The notes below the pieces were generated by a model. It had not been told where the DNA came from. It did not search any database and was given only the letters and a program-made list of their open reading frames with translations. Below are positions 7,715 through 16,334 of a stretch of 64,000 nt of DNA, in pieces (positions within the stretch are counted from its first letter, which is position 1; every line of letters begins with the position of its first letter). The translations under genes and the position numbers were made by a program. This DNA comes from Larkinella arboricola (GTDB lineage: Bacteria; Bacteroidota; Bacteroidia; Cytophagales; Spirosomataceae), in assembly GCF_003259745.1 (NCBI RefSeq), contig NZ_QLMC01000002.1:372001-436000 (forward strand), read 5' to 3'.

Positions 7715-8953
7715 TTAGCCTACGAATTGAATACCAGTAACTTTCGCCATATCGTCCCAGAAGGAAGGATACGACTTGGCCACCACGCCGGGTTCTTCGA
7801 TCACGACCTCCCGGCGCATGGCTATCGGCGCAAAGGCCATTGCCATCCGGTGATCGTCGTAGGTCGCAAACGTTGGGATTTCGGTTATTTCTGCAAGCTG
7901 CCGGACTTCGTAACGGGTATTTTTCTCGACCTCTACCAATTCGGCACCGACTTTCTTAAGCTCGGTCTGGAGGGCCAGAACGCGGTCGGTTTCTTTGATT
8001 TTCAGGCTTTCGATGCCCGTCAGCGTGAGCGGGATGTTTTTGACGGCGCAGCAAACGGCCACGGTCTGGGCCAGATCGGGGCAGTCCGTAAAGTCCCAGG
8101 CCAGCGACGTTTGAGCCGGTATTTTAGTCAGCTTAACGCCCTGATCGGTGAAGGTACTTTCCACACCCAGGGGCCGCATGATCTGGACAATGGCGCTGTC
8201 GCCCTGCAACGAATTTTCTTTCAAGCCCAACAATTCAATTTCCGAGGATTCATCTTCTGCCAGCGCCACCATGCTGAACCAGTAGCTCGCTCCCGACCAG
8301 TCGGATTCAACGGCGTAATCGGTTGCGGTATACGGTGTTGGCGGCACGGTAATGGTTTTGGCAGTCCAGTCGGCTACGCTCGTTACCCCAAAGTGTTCCA
8401 TCTGCCGCAGCGTCATTTCGATGTACGGGCGTGATCCCACTTCGCCGGTCAGTTCGAGCGTCAGGCCGTCGGGCAGGGTGGGGGCTATCATCAGCAGGGC
8501 CGAGATGTACTGGCTGCTTACGTCGCCCCGGATAGCCAGCCGGTTGGTGCCGTCAGCCGTAAAACCGTTGGTTTTCAGGGGCGGAAAGCCTTCATTTTTC
8601 AGGTATTGAATATCGGCTCCCAATGTACGCAGCGCATCCACCAGAATACCGATGGGCCGTTCGCACATTCGGGGGGTTCCGGTCAGGGTTTTGTGCTGGC
8701 CGGTTACGGCAAAATACGCCGTCAGAAACCGCATGGTTGTTCCGGCATCCAGTACGTCGGCTACGGGGTCTTCTGATTTCAACAACCGGATCATGGTTTG
8801 TGAGTCGCGGGCCGCCGAAACGTTGTGCAGCGTACCGCGAAAACCGGTTAGTGCGTTGATGATCAGGGCGCGGTTGCTTTCACTTTTAGAAGAAGCCAGT
8901 GGGATGGTAGCCCGAATGGGACCGGCAGGTGGGGTCAGACGTACAGCGTTCAA
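7715..8953 (-). CDS. aroA: 3-phosphoshikimate 1-carboxyvinyltransferase (EPSP synthase)
   Basis: 412 residues, normal length. It catalyses the sixth shikimate-pathway step, joining phosphoenolpyruvate to shikimate 3-phosphate. Visible signatures are the substrate loop SSKSESNRALIINAL near residue 22, DAGTTMRFLTAYFAVTG (the PEP-binding region, with a D in place of the more common N), SDWSGASYW, LKIKETDRVLALQTEL and the C-terminal DDHRMAMAFAPIAM. The first codon appears to be TTG at 8953, since no ATG lies nearby in frame and a TAGTTTTG promoter box is about 29 bp upstream. It appears to be monocistronic. The SSKS start of the loop, rather than GSKS, is unusual compared with proteobacterial enzymes. 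Confidence 0.96.
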   Translation of the reverse strand: MNAVRLTPPAGPIRATIPLASSKSESNRALIINALTGFRGTLHNVSAARDSQTMIRLLKSEDPVADVLDAGTTMRFLTAYFAVTGQHKTLTGTPRMCERPIGILVDALRTLGADIQYLKNEGFPPLKTNGFTADGTNRLAIRGDVSSQYISALLMIAPTLPDGLTLELTGEVGSRPYIEMTLRQMEHFGVTSVADWTAKTITVPPTPYTATDYAVESDWSGASYWFSMVALAEDESSEIELLGLKENSLQGDSAIVQIMRPLGVESTFTDQGVKLTKIPAQTSLAWDFTDCPDLAQTVAVCCAVKNIPLTLTGIESLKIKETDRVLALQTELKKVGAELVEVEKNTRYEVRQLAEITEIPTFATYDDHRMAMAFAPIAMRREVVIEEPGVVAKSYPSFWDDMAKVTGIQFVG

Positions 8954-8981
8954 ATCGGAAACGAATTAGTTAATTTTTCCG

Positions 8982-8989
8982 CAAAACTA
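8982..8989 (-). promoter_or_regulatory. promoter -7 box of aroA
   Basis: Reads TAGTTTTG on the minus strand, matching TAnnTTTG. The predicted transcript starts ~22 bases before the TTG start at 8953, which supports that non-ATG start. Confidence 0.55.
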
Positions 8990-9000
8990 AGGAGAGAAAC

Positions 9001-9086
9001 GGATAAGTGAATGATGAATGATGAACGTTCAGTAATGAATTGCCTGTTGTGAACCCTGTTTATGGTCCATCGTTCATTATTCATCC
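9001..9086. repeat. heptad-built imperfect inverted repeat, copy 1
   Basis: The arm at 9013-9027 pairs with 9071-9085 with one G-T wobble in 15. The left arm steps in 7-nt units (GAATGAT GAATGAT GAACGTT), and the right arm does too (CGTTCAT TATTCAT). It lies between aroA (minus strand) and the 3' end of the next minus-strand gene. Similar heptad palindromes occur near 14.9, 28.3 and 60.1 kb. Confidence 0.6.
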
Positions 9087-9093
9087 TTAAAAA

Positions 9094-9687
9094 TTAATAG
9101 GTTTCCAGGACCTTAAGCCGGTGACTTTCATTGATTCGGTAGCGGGGGAAGCTCAGTTTGTAGCAAACAAAACTAAGGGCATACAGGACGGCTGGAGCCT
9201 TCAGGGCGCGGGTATCGGCGGTTAGTTGTTTCTCCCGGCGGGACACATTAACCACGTCGGCCACGAAAAAAAGCGTTCCCGCAATGGGGAACAGATAGGT
9301 TCCCTGTGAGATAAACGGAATCTGGCGATTGACGTAGATTTTTTCGATTCGGTCGATCCGGAAATGAACCGCTTCATCCAGAAACGTATTGGAATCTTCC
9401 AGAATCAGCACCAGCGACGAATCCGTTACCTGATAAATCTTTTCTCGGTATTTTCGACCGTTGTAGCGGAATTTGATTTCTTCATTTGGAAAAAAACGGT
9501 GCCGCCGGAAACTGCCCAGTCGTCCCATCACGTCCAGCGCCAGGTATTTCTGACCCGGTATAATCATGGCCGCATACGGTGATTTCTGCCTGATCATCAG
9601 CGAGTCAACCGAAAGGGTGTCGCTTTGAGCCTGAAGCGTTTGAACAAGGAACAGCAGGAAAACCGTACTAAGCAGGCGATGGATCAT
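9094..9687 (-). CDS. secreted or periplasmic protein of unknown function
   Basis: 197 residues, starting MIHRLLSTVFLLFLVQTLQAQ, a clear cleavable signal peptide ending at AQ-S. The mature part holds a short basic beta-rich stretch (MGRLGSFRRHRFFPNEEIKFRY, YREKIYQVTDSSLVL) and one late hydrophobic segment (YLFPIAGTLFFVADVVNV, near 127-145), so it may be membrane-attached. I recognise no catalytic motif or named family. It looks like an envelope protein conserved in relatives. It lies downstream of the DUF4139 gene on the same strand, 179 bp away and separated by a strong hairpin. Confidence 0.75.
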   Translation of the reverse strand: MIHRLLSTVFLLFLVQTLQAQSDTLSVDSLMIRQKSPYAAMIIPGQKYLALDVMGRLGSFRRHRFFPNEEIKFRYNGRKYREKIYQVTDSSLVLILEDSNTFLDEAVHFRIDRIEKIYVNRQIPFISQGTYLFPIAGTLFFVADVVNVSRREKQLTADTRALKAPAVLYALSFVCYKLSFPRYRINESHRLKVLETY

Positions 9688-9813
9688 ACGCTATAAAAAC
9701 GGCGAAGTGGATAAATATACCTTTAATGGCGTTCAGGTGGTTGCCTGGAAGCAAACACCAAATCAAGGTAATAACCAGAAAATAGCCAATTGGGTAGGCC
9801 AGTTTTTTACTTA

Positions 9814-9868
9814 AATTCTGTTAAACACCGGCCAGACGCTGATAGGCTGGCCGGTGTTTAACAGAATT
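9814..9868. terminator. perfect 22-bp hairpin at the stop of the DUF4139 gene
   Basis: The arms 9814-9835 and 9847-9868 are exact reverse complements, with an 11-nt loop. The distal arm overlaps two bases of the stop codon at 9867-9869. It lacks a U tract in the direction of transcription. Probable terminator or 3' stabiliser. Confidence 0.6.
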
Positions 9869-11477
9869 ACTGGGCGTTCACGAGTTGTTTGCCTTTGGGG
9901 TATTTAACCGTGTACCGAAAAACCAGATCGCGGCTTTCGCCGGGTTTGAGGGCCAGATTCCAGGTCAGACGGCCCGTTTCGGCGTTGCGTTCGGCTCCGG
10001 AGCTTTCGTCCAGTTCCACCTCAATCCGGCTGTCGGTCGATACCGGAATCTGGTCAAAAAGCGTCAGATTGACGGCTTCCGACTTGGTGTTCCGAACCGT
10101 GATTTTGTACCGATAACTGTCACGCACCGACGAACTCAGGCTTTTGCGGCTGCTGAAATCCTCCGTTTTTTCCCGCTTCACCACAATTTTCTTATCCCGG
10201 CCAAGCCCGAGTGCCAGCGTGTCGCCCGCCTGTTGCAGACTCACCTGCGATTCACCCACGTAGGTGCCCTCAAAATACGTCCGGGCGGTGCCGTTCAGCA
10301 AGTTAAGCTTTTCCCAGCCGCTCAGGGTGGCCACCAGAAACGCATCGGTGTCCATTTTGGGCGTTGCGGTATAGCGGTACGTGGCCGGTAGCTCGCCGGT
10401 CTGGATATCCACCACCTGCGGGCGGTTGTTGGACAGGACCGTATAGGGAACTGAAATGTCAAAAATAACACTCGTTGGCTGCTCAACAACCTGCGTAAAA
10501 TTGGCCGTCGTGGCCAGGTCGGCGGCCGGGGCGGCTTCACTGGCCGCTCCCGCAAATTCCGGTTGGCGCATGGCCGATTTGGCCCGGAGCGGCTGGACGA
10601 GCACCGCCGGGCGCGGTTCGTAAAAACCGACAAACTGCGTCTCCAATTGCGGTTGGGTGCCGGGCAGGGCGGGGTTGGAGGTCGAAAGCGTCAGGCGGAC
10701 GTTCTGCCAGTCGAAACCGGTGTTCTGGTACACATTGGCTTTGTAAGCCAGCGTAGCTGGACTTTTGGTATCGCGCACCCGAATATCGTAGAAAGGTGTC
10801 CAGCCCGCGTCATTCACCACGTAACTCAACGTCAGATCGACGGCGGTACGGTTTTTGGCCGTCAGCGTCACTTCAATTTCGCCCACGGGGCGTTCGCGCT
10901 TGGCATTCTGTTCTTTCACCTGCCCCTCCAGCCGGTCTACTTTCTTTTTCTGTTCCTTGAGGTCCTTTTCGAGTGCCAGCAGTTTTTTGCCCACGTCGGT
11001 CAGGCGCTGACGGAAAAAGTCGGCCATGTCGGACACCTCTTTGACGGAAGTGCCTTTTTCGGAGCCTACTTTCTGATTGGCCAGCACCATTTTCTTTTCA
11101 TTTTCCAGCACATCTTTCTGGAGGCTTAACCCGTCGAACGTCTCGCGGGACAGGCGCAGGGAATCTTCGAGCCGTTGCAGGGAAACGGGTTTGGTTACCT
11201 GGGTCAGAAAATTGGTCCGGAACTGAACGCCCTGAATCATGGCGTCGCCCTTGCCACTGACCTGAATACTCTGCGGATCGGTCTGGGCCGAAGCGTTGTC
11301 GATGATTAGCCGGGTAACACCGGGGCCGATGGTGGTCCGGGCCTGGGCGTTGATCTGGGCGCGGTTCAGAAAGACCGTAACGTGCTGAACCGATGACGAA
11401 ACCCGTTGTTCGTCGTCCTGAGCCAGCGTGGTCGTAATGGACAGGCAGGCGGCTATAAAGATGTGGATTGTTTTCAT
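9867..11477 (-). CDS. DUF4139 domain (mucoidy inhibitor MuiA-like) protein
   Basis: 536 residues from ATG 11477; the 57 upstream in-frame residues are not protein-like and the export signal (IHIFIAACLSITTTLAQ) begins here. After the signal comes a DUF4140-type N-domain (VTVFLNRAQINAQARTTIGPGVTRLIIDNAS). A long charged coiled coil follows at about 130-200 of the mature numbering (KKLLALEKDLKEQKKKVDRLEGQVKEQ). The C-terminal DUF4139 beta domain contains EVTLTAKNRTAVDLTLSYVVNDAGWTPFYDIRV, NVRLTLSTSNP and a terminal WNLALKPGESRDLVFRYTVKYPKGK. The family is best known from MuiA, a regulator of mucoidy; its molecular role is unclear. It faces a divergent Ldh gene. Confidence 0.88.
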   Translation of the reverse strand: MKTIHIFIAACLSITTTLAQDDEQRVSSSVQHVTVFLNRAQINAQARTTIGPGVTRLIIDNASAQTDPQSIQVSGKGDAMIQGVQFRTNFLTQVTKPVSLQRLEDSLRLSRETFDGLSLQKDVLENEKKMVLANQKVGSEKGTSVKEVSDMADFFRQRLTDVGKKLLALEKDLKEQKKKVDRLEGQVKEQNAKRERPVGEIEVTLTAKNRTAVDLTLSYVVNDAGWTPFYDIRVRDTKSPATLAYKANVYQNTGFDWQNVRLTLSTSNPALPGTQPQLETQFVGFYEPRPAVLVQPLRAKSAMRQPEFAGAASEAAPAADLATTANFTQVVEQPTSVIFDISVPYTVLSNNRPQVVDIQTGELPATYRYTATPKMDTDAFLVATLSGWEKLNLLNGTARTYFEGTYVGESQVSLQQAGDTLALGLGRDKKIVVKREKTEDFSSRKSLSSSVRDSYRYKITVRNTKSEAVNLTLFDQIPVSTDSRIEVELDESSGAERNAETGRLTWNLALKPGESRDLVFRYTVKYPKGKQLVNAQ

Positions 11478-11549
11478 GTAAGCAGTGGTGGAAAATGGTA
11501 CATCGAGAATATAGATACGATCGGGGGCAGTTTCGTTTAATCTGACCCC

Positions 11550-11557
11550 TATTTTTG
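11550..11557 (+). promoter_or_regulatory. promoter -7 box of the Ldh-type gene
   Basis: TATTTTTG matches TAnnTTTG, about 96 bp upstream of ATG 11653. It lies in the divergent region facing the DUF4139 gene. Confidence 0.5.
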
Positions 11558-11652
11558 CAGAAAAAAGCGAAACCGTTTTCGGATTCGATTCCTGAATTTG
11601 TCGTGAAAACCGCCGGACTGAATGTAACGTTCCGGTCTGTAGCTCCAAGCAA

Positions 11653-12729
11653 ATGATTTCAGTTCAGCAAGTTAAAGCGTTTACGAAACAAGTTTTTCTC
11701 AAAATCGGCTTTTCGGAAGCCGATGCCGACTTAGCCACGACGGTTTTGGTGCAGGCCGATCTGCGCGGGGTTGATTCGCACGGGGTGGCCCGGCTGGCGG
11801 GTTACGTTCGTCTGTACGACCACGGTCGGTTGAACCCGACGCCGGACATTCGGGTGGTGCACGAAACGCCGTCTACGGCGGTGGTCGATGGCGACCGGGG
11901 TGTGGGGTTAGTCGTGGGGCCGAAAGCCATGCAGATTGCCATCGAAAAAGCACGGGTCGCCGGAACGGGCTGGGTGGCCGTCCGGAATTCCAACCATTTC
12001 GGGATTGCGGGTTACCACGCCATGCTGGCCCTCGAACACGATATGATCGGGATGACGATGACCAACGCGGCTCCGCTTGTGGCCCCCACGTTTTCGCTCG
12101 ATAAATTATTGGGAACCAATCCGATTGCCGTCGCCGTTCCGGCGCTGACCCAACCGCCTTTTGTGGCCGATTTTGCTTCTACGGCGGTGGCTTACGGCAA
12201 GATGGAAATCCTGCAACGGAAAGGGCAGGCGGCTCCGCTGGGCTGGGCGCAGGACGCGCAGGGCCAGCCATCAACCGATTCGAACCCAATCCGGAACGGC
12301 GGAGCTTTGCTGCCGCTGGGCTCTGACCGCGAACACGGTAGCCACAAAGGATACGGTTTAGGGGCCATTGTCGATATTTTTTCCGGCGTGTTGTCGGGGG
12401 CCAACTACGGGCCGTGGGTGCCGCCCTTTGCCACAGCGGGTTTTATGGCCGCTCAGGAAGGCGTTGGGGCCGGAACGGGTCACTTCTTCGGGGCAATGCG
12501 GGTGGATGCGTTCCGACCCGCCGATGAGTTCAAGCAGCACATGGACAACTGGATTGGGGCTTTCCGCAACGCCCGCGCCGTAGAAGGGAAACAGGTCCTG
12601 ATTCCCGGCGATCCGGAGCGCGGGATGGAAGCCGAGCGCGAACAGAACGGATTGCCCTTAATTGAGCCGGTTGTTCAGAATCTGCGCGAACTGGCCGAAC
12701 GGTTTGACCTGCAATGGGACGTCGAATGA
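11653..12729 (+). CDS. malate/L-lactate dehydrogenase family oxidoreductase (Ldh_2)
   Basis: 358 residues with the single-domain Ldh_2 fold, unrelated to classical LDH. Family marks are RGVDSHGVARLAGYVRLY with the His in the expected catalytic place (near residue 46), VVDGDRGVGLVVGPKAM, NSNHFGIAGYHAMLAL and LGTNPIAVAVPA, plus GSDREHGSHKGYGLGAIVDIFSGVLSG. These bind NAD(P) and a 2-hydroxy acid or ketimine. Members include ureidoglycolate, malate and delta-1-piperideine-2-carboxylate reductases, so the substrate is not determined. An EamA transporter follows 13 bp later, suggesting a catabolic or export partnership. Confidence 0.92.
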   Translation: MISVQQVKAFTKQVFLKIGFSEADADLATTVLVQADLRGVDSHGVARLAGYVRLYDHGRLNPTPDIRVVHETPSTAVVDGDRGVGLVVGPKAMQIAIEKARVAGTGWVAVRNSNHFGIAGYHAMLALEHDMIGMTMTNAAPLVAPTFSLDKLLGTNPIAVAVPALTQPPFVADFASTAVAYGKMEILQRKGQAAPLGWAQDAQGQPSTDSNPIRNGGALLPLGSDREHGSHKGYGLGAIVDIFSGVLSGANYGPWVPPFATAGFMAAQEGVGAGTGHFFGAMRVDAFRPADEFKQHMDNWIGAFRNARAVEGKQVLIPGDPERGMEAEREQNGLPLIEPVVQNLRELAERFDLQWDVE

Positions 12730-12742
12730 GCCTAACGAACGA

Positions 12743-13687
12743 ATGAACGAGACATCCCCGAAACCGTTGGCGGTTTTGCTGGCCTTCGCGGCCGTTTATA
12801 TCATCTGGGGGTCTACCTACCTGGCGGCTTTGCTGGGTTTGGAGAGCATTCCACCCTTTCTGATGGCGTCGATGCGGTTTCTGCTGGCCGGATTGCTGCT
12901 GTACGGCTGGTGTCTGATGAAAGGTGAAGCGAAGCTAACGGCGCAGACGGTGGGCCGGAATGCCCTGAGCGGTATTCTGATGCTGTTTGGCGGAACGGTT
13001 TCGGTCATCTGGGCCGAGCAGTTTATTCCGTCCGGTCTGGCGGCTATTCTGGTGACGACCATGCCCTTCTGGTTTGTGCTGCTGGACCGGCGGCAGTGGT
13101 CTGTTTATTTTGCCAGCTGGCTGATTCCCGGCGGTTTGATCATCGGGTTTATCGGGGTGATTTTATTGCTGGCGCAGCCGGGACAGACCGTGCCGATGAG
13201 GCCGCCAACCGGTCCATACTGGCTCAGTATCGGCGTGTTGCTGCTGGGCGGTATCTTCTGGACGGTGGGTTCGCTGTACGCCAAATACAGGACTTCGTCG
13301 GCCTCCAACACGCTCAACGGCAGCCTTCAGTTGCTGGCTGCGGGCAGTTTCAGCGGCTTAACCAGCCTGGTTTCCGGCGAACTGGCCGGTTTTCGGTTTG
13401 AGGAGGTCACGCTGAAATCCTGGCTGGCCCTGGCGTATATGATCCTGATGGGGTCTATCCTTACGTATCTGGCTTATCTGTGGCTGTTGAAAGTCCGTCC
13501 GCCCGCCATTGTCAGCACGTATGCGTACGTAAATCCGGTGATTGCCGTTTTGCTGGGCTGGCTGTTTGCCAATGAATCGCTTTCGGGGCGGCAACTGCTG
13601 GCACTGGCGGTGATTCTGGTGGGTGTGCTGCTGGTCAATCTGCCGAAGTACCGGGCGGTGGCTAAGTCGTCGGAGGCAACTATTTAA
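12743..13687 (+). CDS. EamA family (drug/metabolite) transporter
   Basis: 314 residues from ATG 12743; the upstream frame overlaps the previous gene and is not protein-like. There are two EamA halves with ten predicted membrane segments: LAVLLAFAAVYIIWGSTYLAALLG at the start, the MASMRFLLAGLLLYGW pair, then a second half beginning PYWLSIGVLLLGGIFWTVGSLYAK. The N-terminal IIWGSTYLA motif is typical of YedA/RhaT-like members. It should export or import a small metabolite across the inner membrane; the substrate is unknown. It is tightly linked to the Ldh-type dehydrogenase. Confidence 0.9.
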   Translation: MNETSPKPLAVLLAFAAVYIIWGSTYLAALLGLESIPPFLMASMRFLLAGLLLYGWCLMKGEAKLTAQTVGRNALSGILMLFGGTVSVIWAEQFIPSGLAAILVTTMPFWFVLLDRRQWSVYFASWLIPGGLIIGFIGVILLLAQPGQTVPMRPPTGPYWLSIGVLLLGGIFWTVGSLYAKYRTSSASNTLNGSLQLLAAGSFSGLTSLVSGELAGFRFEEVTLKSWLALAYMILMGSILTYLAYLWLLKVRPPAIVSTYAYVNPVIAVLLGWLFANESLSGRQLLALAVILVGVLLVNLPKYRAVAKSSEATI

Positions 13688-13716
13688 TTTACTTGGTGGA
13701 GAACCGCTGTGGTTGC

Positions 13717-13724
13717 TACCTTTG
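13717..13724 (+). promoter_or_regulatory. promoter (-33 TTG and -7 TACCTTTG) of mltG
   Basis: TACCTTTG at 13717-13724 with a TTGG at 13693-13696, about 21 nt apart, is a good Bacteroidota promoter. It is ~74 bp upstream of ATG 13798. Confidence 0.65.
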
Positions 13725-13797
13725 CAGTCCCAATTAATCTAAACGTTAATCGTTTATAGGAGAGCAAACCGTATCCTGTACATCGACTACTCATTCT

Positions 13798-14835
13798 ATG
13801 TCTCGTAAGCTTGTTGCTGGTATTCTGATTACCGTTTCCATGTTATTGGCTACGCTTTCGTTTTACGCGTGGCAAATTTTTAAAACGCCGAATCTCCAGG
13901 TTGGGGATGGGGATAAAGACTTTGCGTTGCTGATTCCGCGCGGGGCTACCTTCGAAACCGTCATGGATTCGCTCCAGAAGCACGAGGTGGTGAATGATAA
14001 AATGTCGTTCCGGTTTCTGGCCCGTTTCATGAAATACACCGATCACGTAAAGCACGGCCGGTATGTTATTGAGAAAGGGATGACCAACCAGGACGCCATT
14101 CGCAAACTGCGGTCGGGTGACCAGGACCCGATGAACCTGACGTTCAACAACATCCGGCTAAAAGACGAACTGATCGCCAAACTCGGTAATAAGTTTGAAT
14201 TTGGGCCTCGGAAACTGGATTCGCTGCTGAAAGATCCGGCGGTTTGTGCACGGTACGGTTTTGATACGACCACCATCATGTGCATGTTTCTGCCGAACAC
14301 CTATGAGTTTTTCTGGACCACCAGCGCCGACAACTTTCTGGATCGTATGGGCAAGGAATACAAGAAATTCTGGACGCCCGAACGCCAGCAGAAAGCAAAG
14401 GAACTGGGCCTGACCCAAACGCAGGTACAGACGCTGGCATCCATCGTGGAAGCCGAAAGCAAAAAGAACGACGAAAAACCGCGCGTGGCCGAGGTCTACC
14501 TCAACCGTCTGCAACGGGGTATGTTGCTGGAAGCCGACCCGACGCTGGTGTTTGCCCATCGTGATTTCACGATCCGCCGGGTGCTGAACGTTCATAAACA
14601 GATCGACTCGCCTTACAACACGTACCGGTTCAAAGGTCTGCCGCCCGGACCGATCAACCTGCCGACGCTGAGTTCCATTGATGCCGTTCTGAACCACGAA
14701 AACCACGACTACCTGTATTTTGTGGCCCGGGCCGATTTTTCCGGCTACCATACCTTCGCCAAAACGTACGAAGAACACCTGAACAACGCCCGGATTTATC
14801 AGGCTGAACTGACTAAAAGAGGAATCATGAAATAA
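13798..14835 (+). CDS. mltG: endolytic peptidoglycan transglycosylase MltG
   Basis: 345 residues. One N-terminal membrane anchor (LVAGILITVSMLLATLSFYAW), then a LysM-like subdomain and the YceG/MltG domain. The catalytic Glu lies in LASIVEAESKKNDEKPRVAEVYLNRL (near residue 218), followed by the signature LEADPTLVFAHRDFTIRRVL, SPYNTYRFKGLPPGPINLP and HYLYFVARADFSGYHTFAKTYEEH-type end. It cleaves nascent glycan strands and sets their length at the inner membrane. It has its own promoter; a heptad palindrome separates it from the thioesterase downstream. Confidence 0.95.
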   Translation: MSRKLVAGILITVSMLLATLSFYAWQIFKTPNLQVGDGDKDFALLIPRGATFETVMDSLQKHEVVNDKMSFRFLARFMKYTDHVKHGRYVIEKGMTNQDAIRKLRSGDQDPMNLTFNNIRLKDELIAKLGNKFEFGPRKLDSLLKDPAVCARYGFDTTTIMCMFLPNTYEFFWTTSADNFLDRMGKEYKKFWTPERQQKAKELGLTQTQVQTLASIVEAESKKNDEKPRVAEVYLNRLQRGMLLEADPTLVFAHRDFTIRRVLNVHKQIDSPYNTYRFKGLPPGPINLPTLSSIDAVLNHENHDYLYFVARADFSGYHTFAKTYEEHLNNARIYQAELTKRGIMK

Positions 14836-14836
14836 G

Positions 14837-14923
14837 ACAGGAGAGGATAGACAAGAGAAGAAAGATAAACGCATTTTGTCTCCTCGCTCTTGTCCATCTT
14901 CCCGCGTCTCACTTCTCTTGTCT
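14837..14923. repeat. heptad-built imperfect inverted repeat, copy 2
   Basis: AGACAAGAGAAG at 14849-14860 is exactly complementary to 14912-14923. The pyrimidine-rich half steps in sevens (TTGTCTC CTCGCTC TTGTCCA TCTTCCC). Eighteen of nineteen bases of its core match copy 4 (60066-60143). It lies between mltG and the thioesterase gene. Confidence 0.6.
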
Positions 14924-14931
14924 GAAAACAA

Positions 14932-15351
14932 ATGTTTACTTACGATGTGCCGCCCGTTCGGGTTCGCTATGCCGACACCGACCAGATGGGTTATGTGTAT
15001 TACGGCAATTACGCCCGCTACTACGAAATCGGGCGGGTCGAAGCCCTGCGAAGCCTGGGGTTTCATTACAAGGAAATGGAAGCGTCGGGCGTGATGATGC
15101 CGGTATATGAAAACCGTTCGCGCTACCTGCGCCCGGCCCGTTATGACGATCTGCTGACCATCCGGGTGACGATTCGGGAGATGCCCGGCGTCCGGATTGT
15201 GTTTCACTACGACATTTACAACCAGAACGGCGAGCATCTGAATACCGGCGAAACCACGCTGGTGTTCATGCAGTCGGGCACGGGGCGGATCACCAAAGCA
15301 CCCACCGATCTGACAACCCGGCTCAAACCTTTTTTCGAGCCAGCGGTTTAA
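14932..15351 (+). CDS. acyl-CoA thioesterase (YbgC/FadM-like hotdog fold)
   Basis: 139 residues with a single hotdog domain. The family motif VRYADTDQMGYVYYGNYARYYEIGR, with Asp at the catalytic position, lies at the N-terminus. It is followed by the core helix and strands (VYENRSRYLRPARYDDLLTIRV, RIVFHYDIYNQNGEHLNTGETTLVFM). It should cleave acyl-CoA thioesters in the cytosol. Its place after mltG and before BrkB does not identify the substrate. The start at 14932 gives a standard N-terminus. Confidence 0.92.
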   Translation: MFTYDVPPVRVRYADTDQMGYVYYGNYARYYEIGRVEALRSLGFHYKEMEASGVMMPVYENRSRYLRPARYDDLLTIRVTIREMPGVRIVFHYDIYNQNGEHLNTGETTLVFMQSGTGRITKAPTDLTTRLKPFFEPAV

Positions 15352-15380
15352 TTTCTGTCCAGAAATGATGCGCAACACGT

Positions 15381-16334
15381 ATGATGGAAAAACTGATGCA
15401 GTATAACGCTGTTCAGCGCGTTATTATATTCCTGCAAAAGCACCGGGCTTTTGATTCGAAACAGAACTGGTTTGATTTTCTTCGGAAATTCCTTCCGAAA
15501 GTAACCGACAACGACACCAGCGAACGGGCCGCTTCGGTAGCCTACAGCCTGATTCTGGCGGTATTTCCATCCATCATTTTCCTGTTTACCCTGATTCCGC
15601 TCATTCCAATTCCGAATATGGAAAATCAGGTAATGGATTTTTTTGCCCGGGTATTGCCCGCATCCACGTACGATACCGTTAAAACAACCATTTTCGACAT
15701 CATCAGCCGTCCGCGGGGGGGCGTCCTGTCTCTGGGTTTTGTGCTGGCCATGTATGCCGCAACAAACGGTATTCTGTCGCTGATGATGGCGTTTAACTCG
15801 TCGCACCGAACCGACGAGGGGCGCGGTTTTCTGAAAACCCGGCTGATTGCTTTCGGTCTGACGCTGATGCTGGCTTTTGCTCTGTTTCTGGCGATTGCGG
15901 TGCTGGTAATTGGGGGCGTCATTATGGATTACCTCCAGCAGATCCGGATTCTGGACAATATCGTGGTGACTACGCTGTTGAGTATTTCCCGTTATCTGGT
16001 GGTATTTGCGGTATTTGTCGGGGCCATTTCGGTAATTTACAAATTTGGGCCGGACATGGATATGAAGTGGAAATTTGTCAATCCGGGCGGTATTATTGCT
16101 TCCGTGCTGGTGGTTATAACAACTTACGGTTTCTCCTATTACGTCTCCAATTTCGGTTCCTACAACAAACTTTACGGCTCCATCGGTACGTTGATTGTCC
16201 TGATGATCTGGATCAACCTGGTCTGTTTACTGTTGATTCTCGGATTTGACATGAACGTCGCTCTGTATAAGCTGGAAGGCGACAAAAATCCGCAGGTAGC
16301 TGATAAAACAATAAATGCTCCCCAAACCGCTTAG
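15381..16334 (+). CDS. YihY/BrkB (virulence factor BrkB-like) family membrane protein
   Basis: 317 residues with about six membrane segments. Family features are ERAASVAYSLILAVFPSIIFLFTLIP near the N-terminus, YAATNGILSLMMAFNSSHRTDEGRGFLKTRLIAFGL in the middle, and a terminal GSYNKLYGSIGTLIVLMIWINLVCLLLILGF. This is the UPF0761/YihY family; the exact transport or structural role is unsettled. It begins 29 bp after the thioesterase stop and may share its transcript. Confidence 0.93.
   Translation: MMEKLMQYNAVQRVIIFLQKHRAFDSKQNWFDFLRKFLPKVTDNDTSERAASVAYSLILAVFPSIIFLFTLIPLIPIPNMENQVMDFFARVLPASTYDTVKTTIFDIISRPRGGVLSLGFVLAMYAATNGILSLMMAFNSSHRTDEGRGFLKTRLIAFGLTLMLAFALFLAIAVLVIGGVIMDYLQQIRILDNIVVTTLLSISRYLVVFAVFVGAISVIYKFGPDMDMKWKFVNPGGIIASVLVVITTYGFSYYVSNFGSYNKLYGSIGTLIVLMIWINLVCLLLILGFDMNVALYKLEGDKNPQVADKTINAPQTA

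Noticed and set aside
14158-15378. Long minus-strand open frame (406 codons) opposite mltG and the thioesterase gene
   Set aside because: The plus strand carries clear MltG and hotdog motifs; the antisense frame has no family features and is a codon-bias shadow.
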